Below the pieces are notes generated by a model that saw only the letters and a list, made by a program, of their open reading frames with translations, had not been told where the DNA came from and ran no database searches. Position numbers and translations under genes: made by a program. From positions 1 to 21,795 of the IMG/VR virus record IMGVR_UViG_3300036668_000062: a DNA stretch of 21,795 bases, one strand, 5' to 3'. This document shows positions 14,744 to 20,412 of the stretch, piece by piece (positions within the stretch are counted from its first letter, which is position 1; every line of letters begins with the position of its first letter). The DNA comes from a virus.

Positions 14744-14932
14744 TTATTTCAATTTATATCTATCACGGCATGGCGCACAAGCACCATCTATTAGTCTACC
14801 TGTCCACTCTCCACACAAGTCGCAGTCACCCTCAGTGCCTGGGTCAAGTTTTGCGGCATTGCTGATTTCCTGCAACTTTGCGTCAATGGCAAGTTGAGTG
14901 CGGTCATTGGTTATGTCAACGTCATCGCTCAT
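14744..14932 (-). CDS. TraR/DksA-like zinc-finger protein
   Basis: A 62-residue protein with an acidic helical N-terminus (MSDDVDITNDRTQLAIDAKL) and a C-terminal four-Cys zinc ribbon, CDLCGEWTGRLIDGACAPC. This resembles the small phage and plasmid TraR/DksA proteins that enter the RNA polymerase secondary channel and alter promoter choice. Start 14932 is set by a one-base overlap with the upstream stop (TGATG). An alternative upstream start at 14983 lies inside the neighbouring gene. Family assignment is by pattern only. Confidence 0.65.
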   Translation of the reverse strand: MSDDVDITNDRTQLAIDAKLQEISNAAKLDPGTEGDCDLCGEWTGRLIDGACAPCRDRYKLK

Positions 14933-15045
14933 CAGACAAAACACGCTAGGATAAGCGTCAGGAACGCCATAGAAGCCACGCAATAGCCTAGCCTTGGTGT
15001 AATGTTATCTTCGTCTTTTAAACGCTTGTATTCGCCTGTAATCAT
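14932..15045 (-). CDS. 37-residue single-pass membrane protein
   Basis: Read leftward from ATG 15045: MITGEYKRLKDEDNITPRLG then YCVASMAFLTLILACFV. A basic/acidic N-terminal half is followed by a 17-residue hydrophobic helix reaching the C-terminus. It overlaps both neighbours (ATGA upstream, TGATG downstream), which supports expression. It could be a small inner-membrane effector or superinfection factor, but no function is known. Confidence 0.7.
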   Translation of the reverse strand: MITGEYKRLKDEDNITPRLGYCVASMAFLTLILACFV

Positions 15046-15443
15046 AATTGCACCTGATAATTTGTACGAACCACTTTATATACGATAGCGTCTTGAGCAG
15101 CTGTCAAACTAAGTATTTTTTTGCCGCCGTCTTTATAGACAAGGGTCGAAAATACATCGGTTAAAAACCAGCCATTTGATTTGCGAGTCAAAGTGACAGA
15201 AGTCGCATCACGAGAATATTTGTAAGAATTCGGCACTGATGCGCCACTAGTCGCATTAAATATCGCGCCAGGAAAATGCTTTTTTGCGCTGAGTAGTTTG
15301 ATCAATAGGCTTTCAGCGTCAGCAACGAGCGCCTCGATTTGATCAAAGCGCGCATAAGTATGCGCGGTCGATTTGTGGTTGACTTCGCGCAAAACTGCTT
15401 CTATTTTTTGTGCGTTTGCTTGTGTGATTTTAATTTCTTTCAT
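15042..15443 (-). CDS. Conserved phage early hypothetical protein
   Basis: A 133-residue protein: ITQANAQKIEAVLREVNHKS, a helical middle, then SGASVPNSYKYSRDATSVTL and GWFLTDV. This layout (ITxxNAxxIEAxL...VPNxYKYSR.AT) is one I recall as a phage hypothetical family. It is the first gene behind the 15462-15522 operator-like block and has the repeated ribosome element CGGAGAAACAAAATG. Confidence 0.8.
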   Translation of the reverse strand: MKEIKITQANAQKIEAVLREVNHKSTAHTYARFDQIEALVADAESLLIKLLSAKKHFPGAIFNATSGASVPNSYKYSRDATSVTLTRKSNGWFLTDVFSTLVYKDGGKKILSLTAAQDAIVYKVVRTNYQVQL

Positions 15444-15461
15444 TTTGTTTCTCCGTTAATG

Positions 15462-15522
15462 TGTAAACAATATTAACACACTATTTACACCTTTATATTA
15501 TTATTTACATTATTTTATAGGT
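15462..15522 (-). promoter_or_regulatory. Operator/promoter block, copy 2 (TGTAAA/TTTACA repeats)
   Basis: AT-rich block with TGTAAACA at 15462-15469, TTTACA at 15484-15489 and TTTACA at 15504-15509, ending TTATTTTATAGG. It matches 18790-18851 almost base for base in the shared parts, including ACACTATTTACAC and TATTATTTACAT. It lies directly before the leftward gene starting at 15443 and overlaps the end of the gene at 15510. On the leftward strand TTAATA/TAATAT near 15470-15476 could be a -10. It probably gives the second half of the leftward operon its own regulated promoter. Confidence 0.6.
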
Positions 15523-15734
15523 ACTTTCCCTAGTATTCTGTAAACATAAATTTGTCGTGGCCCGGCTTTGTACTCGGCTGGTGCTGTTTTTAAACGCAAA
15601 AGTTTGCCACTCTTAATCATGCGTAGCAGTGTAATTTTTACAGTCTCTTCTTTTAGATGTAATGCTGATGCAATTTCATTCGTATTTTTGTCTGCGTTTT
15701 CTGTTAAATAAGTAATAATATCTTTTGAAATCAT
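15510..15734 (-). CDS. Small winged-helix DNA-binding protein
   Basis: A 74-residue protein: ISKDIITYLTENADKNTNEI, then ASALHLKEETVKITLLRMIK and a wing-like RQIYVYRI end. This is a classical winged helix-turn-helix (recognition helix around residues 29-41). Being next to one of the duplicated operator blocks, it is a candidate for binding them, though that link is inference. Confidence 0.75.
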   Translation of the reverse strand: MISKDIITYLTENADKNTNEIASALHLKEETVKITLLRMIKSGKLLRLKTAPAEYKAGPRQIYVYRILGKVPIK

Positions 15735-15743
15735 AATATTTCC

Positions 15744-16052
15744 CTAAAATTCAAATTGTTTTAATTCATAGCGGTTGCTAGAATTTTTCCACCATCCGTG
15801 AACAATTACCCGCCAGTTGCTTCGTATCATCTCAGGCAATGCGGGTGCGTTCTCAATTTTTTTAATGCGTGCTGACATATTACTTTTGCTTGTTACCTGT
15901 ACCGCAAGCGTTTCACCGTTGCCAACAGCTAGTAAATCTATGCAACCGTACAGGTCGTGTTTGCGTTTAGTGAAAGCGTTGTAATACTCTACTGTCGCAA
16001 CGGTGTAGCCATCTTTCTCTAGCATTTTTTTTGAGCGCAACGATAAACTCAT
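15744..16052 (-). CDS. PD-(D/E)xK-like (resolvase/VRR-type) nuclease fold protein
   Basis: A 102-residue protein: an N-terminal helix, then YGCIDLLAVGNGETLAVQVTSKSN, the alpha-beta core seen in Holliday-junction-resolvase-like and VRR-type nucleases, and a C-terminal WRVIVHGWW strand. The first Asp (CIDLLA) is present, but the usual ExK is read as QVTS, so catalytic activity may be altered or lost. It sits among recombination genes. ATGA overlap with the upstream gene. Confidence 0.65.
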   Translation of the reverse strand: MSLSLRSKKMLEKDGYTVATVEYYNAFTKRKHDLYGCIDLLAVGNGETLAVQVTSKSNMSARIKKIENAPALPEMIRSNWRVIVHGWWKNSSNRYELKQFEF

Positions 16053-16309
16053 AGTATTTGACCTAAAACTTTGTTGAGCGCATCAAGCTCGGTCATTTTC
16101 ATTACCCGCCACATATTTTTCTGCCCATGAATGCCATTTAAAGACCCTTGGTGGCAATCTTTACACAGAGGTAAGCATAAGTACTGCTTGTGTTGCTCGA
16201 TGTGGTGTGCATCGCTTGGCGGGGGCGCATCGCACACAGCACACGGTAGTGACTTAATCATGCCAAGGTGTTTGCGTTCACGAGCTGTCAATTTATTGTT
16301 CATCGTCAT
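16049..16309 (-). CDS. Ref-like HNH zinc nuclease
   Basis: An 86-residue protein with LPCAVCDAPPPSDAHHIEQ, then LPLCKDCHQGSLNGIHGQKN and a helical end. The two CxxC pairs and the HH...H set match the HNH core of the phage Ref (RecA-dependent nuclease) and related small nucleases. It is much shorter than P1 Ref (186 residues), as it lacks an N-terminal DNA-binding part. Start choice among ATGs at 16330, 16309 and 16303 is uncertain; 16309 avoids most of the overlap with the upstream gene. Confidence 0.75.
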   Translation of the reverse strand: MTMNNKLTARERKHLGMIKSLPCAVCDAPPPSDAHHIEQHKQYLCLPLCKDCHQGSLNGIHGQKNMWRVMKMTELDALNKVLGQIL

Positions 16310-16445
16310 ACATTTTTTGTAGTAGCACAATTGCGTCTTTCAATATGTCTAACCGTGTAATCGTGTCCGTCTTACTAAAATACTCACTACTTTTTAACGT
16401 TACTTCGTCTTTGTTTTCATCAAAGAATATTGCAATCGCTCTCAT
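16293..16445 (-). CDS. 50-residue hypothetical protein
   Basis: Read leftward from ATG 16445: MRAIAIFFDENKDEVTLKSS and onward, ending LQKMYDDEQ. A GGAG sits about seven bases before the ATG. The frame is open further upstream, but that part overlaps the zinc-finger gene at 16420-16629 and is unlikely to be coding. It looks like a small alpha-beta protein; function unknown. Confidence 0.65.
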   Translation of the reverse strand: MRAIAIFFDENKDEVTLKSSEYFSKTDTITRLDILKDAIVLLQKMYDDEQ

Positions 16446-16629
16446 TTTTCTGCTCCGTGTATTCTTTATAAAGTGTTGCTCGGTCAATGCGTGTAGCGTG
16501 CTCCAAAAAATCAAACATTCTTTCGCCTTGAGTTTTGTCTGGGTACGCAGATTTAACAAGTCGGTAGCGGCAACCCACACACTTATTGTCGTAAGTTGAA
16601 CCGCTAAGTTCACATTTGTTGCATTCCAT
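16420..16629 (-). CDS. Four-Cys zinc-finger phage protein
   Basis: A 69-residue protein starting MECNKCELSGSTYDNKCVGC, a CxxC...CxxC zinc knuckle, followed by RYRLVKSAYPDKTQGERMFD and a helix. CxxC...CxxCxxRL(V/L)xSA-type proteins recur, as I recall, in phage early regions. ATG 16629 overlaps the SSB stop. It overlaps the next gene by 26 bases. Confidence 0.75.
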   Translation of the reverse strand: MECNKCELSGSTYDNKCVGCRYRLVKSAYPDKTQGERMFDFLEHATRIDRATLYKEYTEQKNESDCNIL

Positions 16630-17009
16630 CAGAACGGTAAGTCAGAATCTATATCAGCTAATTCTTGACGAGCTGGCTTTGCTTGCTGAGCTGGCTTTTC
16701 TTGCGTATCACTTTTACCCGTTAGCCCGACTTCCTGAACGATACCCTCAAGCGCAACACCCTGTTTACCGTCTTTGCTAGTAAATTCATTTAAATGTACA
16801 TCTGATATCTCAGCGTAGATCAACTGACCCTTTGCAAGATATGGAGCAAGAGATTCGGCACGTTTACCAAAAAGTGATGCGCGTACCCATTGTGATTTCT
16901 TTTCTTTGCCGAATTTGTACGCAAGACTTATCTGCAGTACAGCCATGCCACCAGATGAATAACGTAATTCAGGTTCGTTCCCGATTCTTGCTAATCCTAA
17001 TAATTTCAT
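16629..17009 (-). CDS. ssb: Single-stranded DNA-binding protein
   Basis: A 126-residue OB-fold protein: LARIGNEPELRYSSGGMAVL, ISLAYKFGKEKKSQWVRASL and KGQLIYAEI follow the SSB strand order. The Gln/Lys/Pro-rich linker and acidic C-terminal tip DIDSDLPF match the partner-binding tail of bacterial and phage SSBs. It is coupled to the YqaJ exonuclease and annealing genes and would coat the ssDNA they produce. Confidence 0.9.
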   Translation of the reverse strand: MKLLGLARIGNEPELRYSSGGMAVLQISLAYKFGKEKKSQWVRASLFGKRAESLAPYLAKGQLIYAEISDVHLNEFTSKDGKQGVALEGIVQEVGLTGKSDTQEKPAQQAKPARQELADIDSDLPF

Positions 17010-17632
17010 ACTTCCTCCGTTGTTAACTGCTCAAACATCTGTTCGACTTCTTCTAAAAACTTAACCGCTTCAGCCTCGACGTTTTTTATCTCGTCTGCGG
17101 TTGGCTCGTACAACCTGATAAACAATTGTTTGCCTTTTGGCATTCTTGGGTCAAATGATGCGAACCATACTGCTTTTCCTGTACAAGCTGATTGCACAGA
17201 CATTTGCGGTTTGTATTCATCTGGAATTACACCGCCAAGCAAATACTTAAGATGTGTTGAGGTAGTCGGGCATTTAATCTCAATCGCACGACCATCTGAC
17301 ACAAAACCATCGGGGCTTGCACCAAAGTACTGAATCATCGGGTGATCAATAAAGCCTACGTCTGTAACCTTTAACCCAGTTTTTGACTCAAATGCTTCTT
17401 TAGCCATCGATTCGTGGTCGATGCCCCACTGCATTGCACCGTTTACAAACTTGGGCACAATGTTATCAGTTAACCGTTCCGCAAGTATTTCAATCTTAAG
17501 GTCTTTTCGTGCAGCAGAATCGCCTCCGCCTTTTAGATACGACATTGCCGAGGCCATGCGTGAAGCTGTCAACTTGCCTATTCTTGCGTTAAACCAAGCA
17601 CCAGTTCCCTGTTGTGCGTTTTCTTCTCTCAT
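17006..17632 (-). CDS. YqaJ-family (lambda-exonuclease-like) recombination exonuclease
   Basis: A 208-residue exonuclease that resects dsDNA ends to make 3' tails for annealing. Motifs: GIGKLTASRM-like start (RIGKLTASRMASAM, residues 18-30), GIDHESMAKEAFE (residues 70-82), GASPDGFV with D108 and EIKCP with E118 and K120, the PD-(D/E)xK core. A YKPQMSVQ helix follows. Length and motif order match phage YqaJ/lambda-exo proteins. The genes for annealing protein, exonuclease and SSB are chained by ATGA overlaps, indicating one recombination module. Confidence 0.9.
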   Translation of the reverse strand: MREENAQQGTGAWFNARIGKLTASRMASAMSYLKGGGDSAARKDLKIEILAERLTDNIVPKFVNGAMQWGIDHESMAKEAFESKTGLKVTDVGFIDHPMIQYFGASPDGFVSDGRAIEIKCPTTSTHLKYLLGGVIPDEYKPQMSVQSACTGKAVWFASFDPRMPKGKQLFIRLYEPTADEIKNVEAEAVKFLEEVEQMFEQLTTEEV

Positions 17633-18177
17633 TCTTTATTCTCAATTTGATTTATTCTAAAATCTTTAATCATAGCAACAGCTTCAGCCCGAATTAAATT
17701 GCGTTCTGTTTCTGTCAATGTCGTTCTAAATTCTTTAACTTTGTTTTCAGTATCCATGCCTGATAACAGCGCTAACAGTTCAGGCTTGCCACGTGGCTCA
17801 GGTTCTTGCTCAGGCTCTGTGTGTGGCAAATCCTCACCCGCATAAATATACAAACCGAGACCGTGACACGCGATAGCTTTGACCAGACATCTCATCATGT
17901 TTTTGTTGACCTGAAACGAATCTGGGTTTTTGATTGCCTGGTTGCGATGATCCATGACTGGTAGGTGCATGGTTAGAGGCTTTTCAAATGCAGTAACAGT
18001 ACAAGACACCATCATAGATTCACCAAAAATTTGCGGTTCGTGGAATGTCCAGTTAGCAGTTGGGTCTTGGCGCATGAGTTGGTCTACTGCCCACGCCCAC
18101 GACAGGTAAGACAATTTGTTTTTTTGTTCTATGTGCTTAGATACGTCAATCTTTGCTAGTTGTTCAAAATGGTTCAT
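17629..18177 (-). CDS. Sak/DUF1071-type single-strand annealing protein
   Basis: A 182-residue recombinase. LSYLSWAWAVDQLMRQDP (residues 22-39), FEKPLTMHLPVMDHRNQAI and NKNMMRCLVKAIACHGLGLY followed by IYAGEDLP are hallmarks of the DUF1071 (Sak-type) annealing proteins that pair ssDNA produced by the partner exonuclease. The C-terminal third is acidic and variable (HTEPEQEPEPRG), probably a partner-binding tail. It is preceded by the ribosome element TGGAGAAACAAAAATG and coupled to the exonuclease gene. Confidence 0.88.
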   Translation of the reverse strand: MNHFEQLAKIDVSKHIEQKNKLSYLSWAWAVDQLMRQDPTANWTFHEPQIFGESMMVSCTVTAFEKPLTMHLPVMDHRNQAIKNPDSFQVNKNMMRCLVKAIACHGLGLYIYAGEDLPHTEPEQEPEPRGKPELLALLSGMDTENKVKEFRTTLTETERNLIRAEAVAMIKDFRINQIENKE

Positions 18178-18374
18178 TTTTGTTTCTCCAATTTATACTT
18201 TGCGTAACGCGTGCCGTTAGACTCTATTAAAAATGTTGTTATATCAAAGCCTTTGCCCCGCAGTTTAAATACAATGTCAGCAAGCCGTGTTGCTTTAAAC
18301 AGCTCAAACGCTTGCCAACTGGTTATAGTCTTGCCTTTTTTAAGGTGGGCAAACACCGAATCAATCTTAGTCAT
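18174..18374 (-). CDS. Small helix-turn-helix protein
   Basis: A 66-residue protein, VFAHLKKGKTITSWQAFELF then TRLADIVFKLRGKGFDITTF and a basic end. It reads as the compact winged-helix type (ITSWQAFELFKATRLADIVF as the HTH) used by phage helix-turn-helix proteins. Overlaps the annealing gene and the upstream gene by four bases each. Confidence 0.75.
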   Translation of the reverse strand: MTKIDSVFAHLKKGKTITSWQAFELFKATRLADIVFKLRGKGFDITTFLIESNGTRYAKYKLEKQK

Positions 18375-18559
18375 AGCGCCTCCACGGTTATGCGGTACAC
18401 AGTACCGTTCTTGTCGACAACCTCTAGCATGCGCTTACCCACTTGCGAATAAACGTCATACGCATGTTCTACGTGCTCTACACGATCAGAGTCACGCAAT
18501 GCGTTTAGGCATACATCGGCAAGTTGGTCAGCGTAAACAAACATAGATTTAGTTTTCAT
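18371..18559 (-). CDS. 62-residue hypothetical protein
   Basis: Starts MKTKSMFVYADQLADVCLNA and ends TVYRITVEAL; it is an alpha-beta protein with no recognised motif. ATG 18559 is favoured because TTTGGAGGATATCA lies just before it, inside the end of the upstream gene; an ATG at 18580 has no clear ribosome site. Function unknown. Confidence 0.7.
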   Translation of the reverse strand: MKTKSMFVYADQLADVCLNALRDSDRVEHVEHAYDVYSQVGKRMLEVVDKNGTVYRITVEAL

Positions 18560-18752
18560 TGATATCCTCCAAATATTCATTACGATTTACACCGAAGTAT
18601 TGCTCAACTTCTTCGGGTTCAATAGTCCCGATAACTTCCCATTCATCGGGAGTTACGCACAGCAAAGAATCATCAATATGGTCATCGTCTTTTGCGTACA
18701 CGACAGCGCACACTTTTTGCACGCGGGTAGAATAAATTTTATACATTGGCAT
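18549..18752 (-). CDS. 67-residue hypothetical protein, first gene of the leftward operon
   Basis: MPMYKIYSTRVQKVCAVVYA, then very acidic (DDDHIDD, EPEEVEQYF) to the end LEDINEN. This acidic composition is seen in some phage DNA-mimic or inhibitor proteins, but also in many unrelated ones, so I assign no function. It is preceded by CGGAGAAACCAAATG, the exact repeated ribosome element, and by the operator block at 18790-18851. Confidence 0.75.
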   Translation of the reverse strand: MPMYKIYSTRVQKVCAVVYAKDDDHIDDSLLCVTPDEWEVIGTIEPEEVEQYFGVNRNEYLEDINEN

Positions 18753-18789
18753 TTGGTTTCTCCGTTTATGTCAGCTAATTTGCTAACCA

Positions 18790-18851
18790 TGTAAACATTG
18801 TAATACACTATTTACACATTATGTATTTATTATTTACATTTATTTTTATAG
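18790..18851 (-). promoter_or_regulatory. Operator/promoter block, copy 1
   Basis: Contains TGTAAACA (18790-18797), the imperfect palindrome TGTAATACACTATTTACA (18799-18816) and a second palindrome TGTATTTATTATTTACA (18822-18838), ending TTATTTTTATAGG. Most of it is repeated at 15462-15522. It lies directly before the first leftward gene (18752) and abuts a rightward promoter at 18855, so a repressor bound here could control both directions. On the leftward strand TACAAT (TATTACAATG context) is a candidate -10. Confidence 0.65.
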
Positions 18852-18854
18852 GTT

Positions 18855-18883
18855 TTGCACAAGCTATAAATTTTAGCTATAAT
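18855..18883 (+). promoter_or_regulatory. Sigma-70-type promoter, rightward
   Basis: TTGCAC (18855-18860) and consensus TATAAT (18878-18883) are separated by exactly 17 bases. The spacer itself holds the interrupted palindrome AGCTA-7-TAGCT (18862-18878), an operator candidate. Transcription would begin near 18889-18891 and meet the terminator at 18907-18943. Confidence 0.8.
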
Positions 18884-18888
18884 TGGGT

Positions 18889-18943
18889 TGGGTTTCTCCG
18901 ACCTGTGGCTCGCAAGTGAATATTCCTTGCGAGTCTTTTTTTT
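18889..18943 (+). ncRNA. Predicted ~55-nt small RNA with an anti-ribosome-site 5' seed
   Basis: Bounded by the promoter at 18855-18883 and an intrinsic terminator. Its unpaired 5' end would contain GGUUUCUCCG (18891-18900), the exact complement of CGGAGAAACC, the ribosome element before the genes starting at 18752 and 21716 and, with one or two changes, at 14730, 15443 and 18177. A 5' seed followed by a terminator stem is the usual shape of a trans-acting bacterial sRNA. The same ten bases could instead be a relic ribosome site of a lost leftward gene, or the RNA may be a simple leader. Confidence 0.45.
18907..18943 (+). terminator. Intrinsic terminator
   Basis: CTCGCAAG (18909-18916) pairs perfectly with CTTGCGAG (18926-18933). 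The stem extends by a G-U and a G-C pair (18908/18934, 18907/18935) around a 9-nt loop and is followed by eight T residues (18936-18943). It lies only about 24 bases after the -10 of the rightward promoter. Confidence 0.85.
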
Positions 18944-18953
18944 AGTGTATAAT
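18927..18953 (+). promoter_or_regulatory. Possible second rightward promoter
   Basis: TATAAT at 18948-18953 is a consensus -10; TTGCGA at 18927-18932 is a usable -35 but at only 15 bases spacing, and it overlaps the terminator stem. It would start transcription near 18960, just before the attenuator-like leader. Without it, rightward replication genes would depend on readthrough of the terminator. Confidence 0.45.
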
Positions 18954-18965
18954 TAAGTTGTTGCT

Positions 18966-19049
18966 GTGGAAGGCGATGATACCGTTTTAATCTGTGTCTT
19001 TCTCCGTAAGGAGGCCTTCCACAAGGACGCAGATTAAAGCGGTTTTTTT
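18966..19049 (+). terminator. Attenuator-like leader: conditional terminator with interleaved stems
   Basis: Two stems overlap in ABA'B' order. A is GTGGAAGGC (18966-18974) with GCCTTCCAC (19014-19022), 9 bp. B is ACCGTTTTAATCTG (18981-18994) with CAGATTAAAGCGGT (19030-19043), 14 bp with one G-U, followed by seven T (19043-19049). B is a strong intrinsic terminator; A can only coexist with it as a pseudoknot, so the pair could switch. Inside lies CTCC-GTAA-GGAG (19002-19013), which hides the AAGGAGG at 19008-19014. An ATG follows directly at 19050. Confidence 0.65.
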
Positions 19050-19073
19050 ATGTCTGTGGCAACCGCTAGATTT

Positions 19074-19800
19074 GTCGGTTAAAAACGGCAGGGGTCTAGG
19101 GATAGCATCTACTGTGGGATAGGTTTGAGAGAGATGCAAGGGTGGCGAAGCTAGTGCCCTTAACCAAACGACTGGCGGGTTCTGTTCATACGGCAATGGC
19201 TCCGAAAAGCAGATTAAGGAACTTAGTTTATCTCTAGGATAGGCTAGGTTCGTACACCGACAATTCACCAAAAAGCAAATGTTTAAACACTTAGTTAAAC
19301 AATATAAGTTAAAGAGTAAAAAACAATCTTTATTATTAAAAATGTCAACTTTAACTTCTAACGAAATTGGTAACTTAATCAAAAAGTCTTCAGACGGTTT
19401 TTTACATACTAAAGAATGGAAAAACTTAAGACAACAAGCTATTGAAATTTATGGCAAGCAATGCGCTATATGTAAAGTTGTTCCAAATAAAAAAAACCCT
19501 TGCAACATTGACCACATAAAACCGCGTAAATTTTTTCCAGAATTAGCTTTAGACATTTTAAATTTGCAACCATTGTGCGCTAAATGTAATAAACGCAAAG
19601 GAAACAAATATTGACTATCACCCTTGGGGACTTTATTGCCAAACAAAAAACAATAAAAAATAAATAATTAAATTACAAAATTATTGCAACACAGATTGGA
19701 TTAATTTGTATATAGTTAACATTGGCGGATAGGCTTGCAAACCGAAAATTGAGCATCTCACTCAACTTCCGTCACCCTAAATTGAGATGCAACTAGAGAG
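19074..19800 (+). ncRNA. Probable group I intron (subgroup IA-like), boundaries approximate
   Basis: P7 candidate: TTGACTAT (19611-19618) with ATAGTTAA (19712-19719), 8 bp with one G-U. The 5' strand runs into CACCCTTGGGG, like the P7.1 hairpin of T4 td-type introns (recalled). P1 candidate: CTAGATTT (19066-19073) with GGGTCTAG (19092-19099), extended by GTCG/CGGC (19074-19077, 19086-19089), giving U-G at the 5' splice site after 19073. Further stems: GCATCT/AGATGC (19105-19137), AAGGG/CCCTT (19138-19161) and GCATCTCA/TGAGATGC (19753-19790). The HNH gene sits before P7 and its stop codon lies within it. 19050-19278 and 19615-19800 hold no convincing gene. P3-P6 and the 3' splice site (perhaps after G19800) are not proven. 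Confidence 0.55.
19279..19614 (+). CDS. Intron-borne HNH homing endonuclease
   Basis: A 111-residue protein with an N-terminal basic region (KQYKLKSKKQ) and an HNH core: CAIC, NIDHIKPRKFF, DILNLQPLCAKCNKRKGNK. The His, Asn and His/Asn of the motif and both zinc CxxC pairs are visible. Such small HNH enzymes nick or cut intronless alleles and spread group I introns. It is more AT- and Lys-rich than nearby genes. The start could be ATG 19342 instead (89 residues); neither has a clear ribosome site. The TGA stop lies in the predicted P7 strand, a compact arrangement typical of intron ORFs. Confidence 0.85.
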   Translation: MFKHLVKQYKLKSKKQSLLLKMSTLTSNEIGNLIKKSSDGFLHTKEWKNLRQQAIEIYGKQCAICKVVPNKKNPCNIDHIKPRKFFPELALDILNLQPLCAKCNKRKGNKY

Positions 19801-19806
19801 GTTGTA

Positions 19807-20412
19807 ATGAATTGCTACAAAATAAATATTGTTGAAATTGCAATTAATACAAGGTATTTAACACTTATACAAGATTTGTCGTATAGGCGCTTACTTGACT
19901 GGTATTATTTAAATGAAAGACCAATACCTACAAGCAACCCATCAATGCTGATTGGGTTAAACGATTATTTAACAGACGTTGAACGAGTGTTGAACGACTA
20001 TTTTGTACGCACAGATGATGGTTGGGTTAACAATCAAATAGAAGTTGCCATCGAAGCGTCTAAAAGAACAAAACAAATTAAACCTGAAGCTATAAAACCA
20101 GATAATGTTGATGCGAACATTTGGAATGATTTTATTGCGTTAAGAAAAACAAAAAACGCGCCATTAACAGAAACCGCTTTAAATGGCATTGTGCGTGAAG
20201 CAAAAAAAGCTAACGTCACAATTAATGATGCCTTGTCTATGTGTTGCTCTCTTGGTTGGCGGGGCTTTAAAGCTGACTGGGTAAAAGATACAAAGAAAAA
20301 AGAACCAGAATGGGTCACAGCCAAAAAAGATTGGGTAAACGAAATGACTGGAAAAACAGTAACCGCGGACATTATTGACATGGAAAACAATAATTTGAGG
20401 TTAGAAAAATGA
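19807..20412 (+). CDS. DUF1376-like replication-associated protein
   Basis: A 201-residue protein. The N-terminal ~85 residues follow the DUF1376 (YdaU-like) pattern: MNCYKINIVEIAINTRYL, LSYRRLLDWYYLNERPIP, then a short winged-helix-like part ending FVRTDDGWVNNQIEVAIEAS. DUF1376 proteins sit in phage replication loci and are thought to be initiator or loader proteins. The middle and C-terminus (KPDNVDANIWNDFIALRKTK onward) form a second helical domain like those of phage replisome accessory proteins. ATG 19807 keeps the family N-terminus complete, though it could be extended to an upstream exon if the intron is spliced. Confidence 0.8.
   Translation: MNCYKINIVEIAINTRYLTLIQDLSYRRLLDWYYLNERPIPTSNPSMLIGLNDYLTDVERVLNDYFVRTDDGWVNNQIEVAIEASKRTKQIKPEAIKPDNVDANIWNDFIALRKTKNAPLTETALNGIVREAKKANVTINDALSMCCSLGWRGFKADWVKDTKKKEPEWVTAKKDWVNEMTGKTVTADIIDMENNNLRLEK

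Noticed and set aside
16446-16613. N-terminal extension of the 50-residue gene ending at 16293
   Set aside because: It overlaps the clearly real zinc-finger gene at 16420-16629, and ATG 16445 has its own GGAG.
19050-19614. HEARO/OMEGA-type (IsrB) element: structured RNA plus HNH gene
   Set aside because: The HNH protein is 111 residues with no RuvC part, far shorter than IsrB, and the P7-like pairing and stop-in-P7 arrangement fit a group I intron better.
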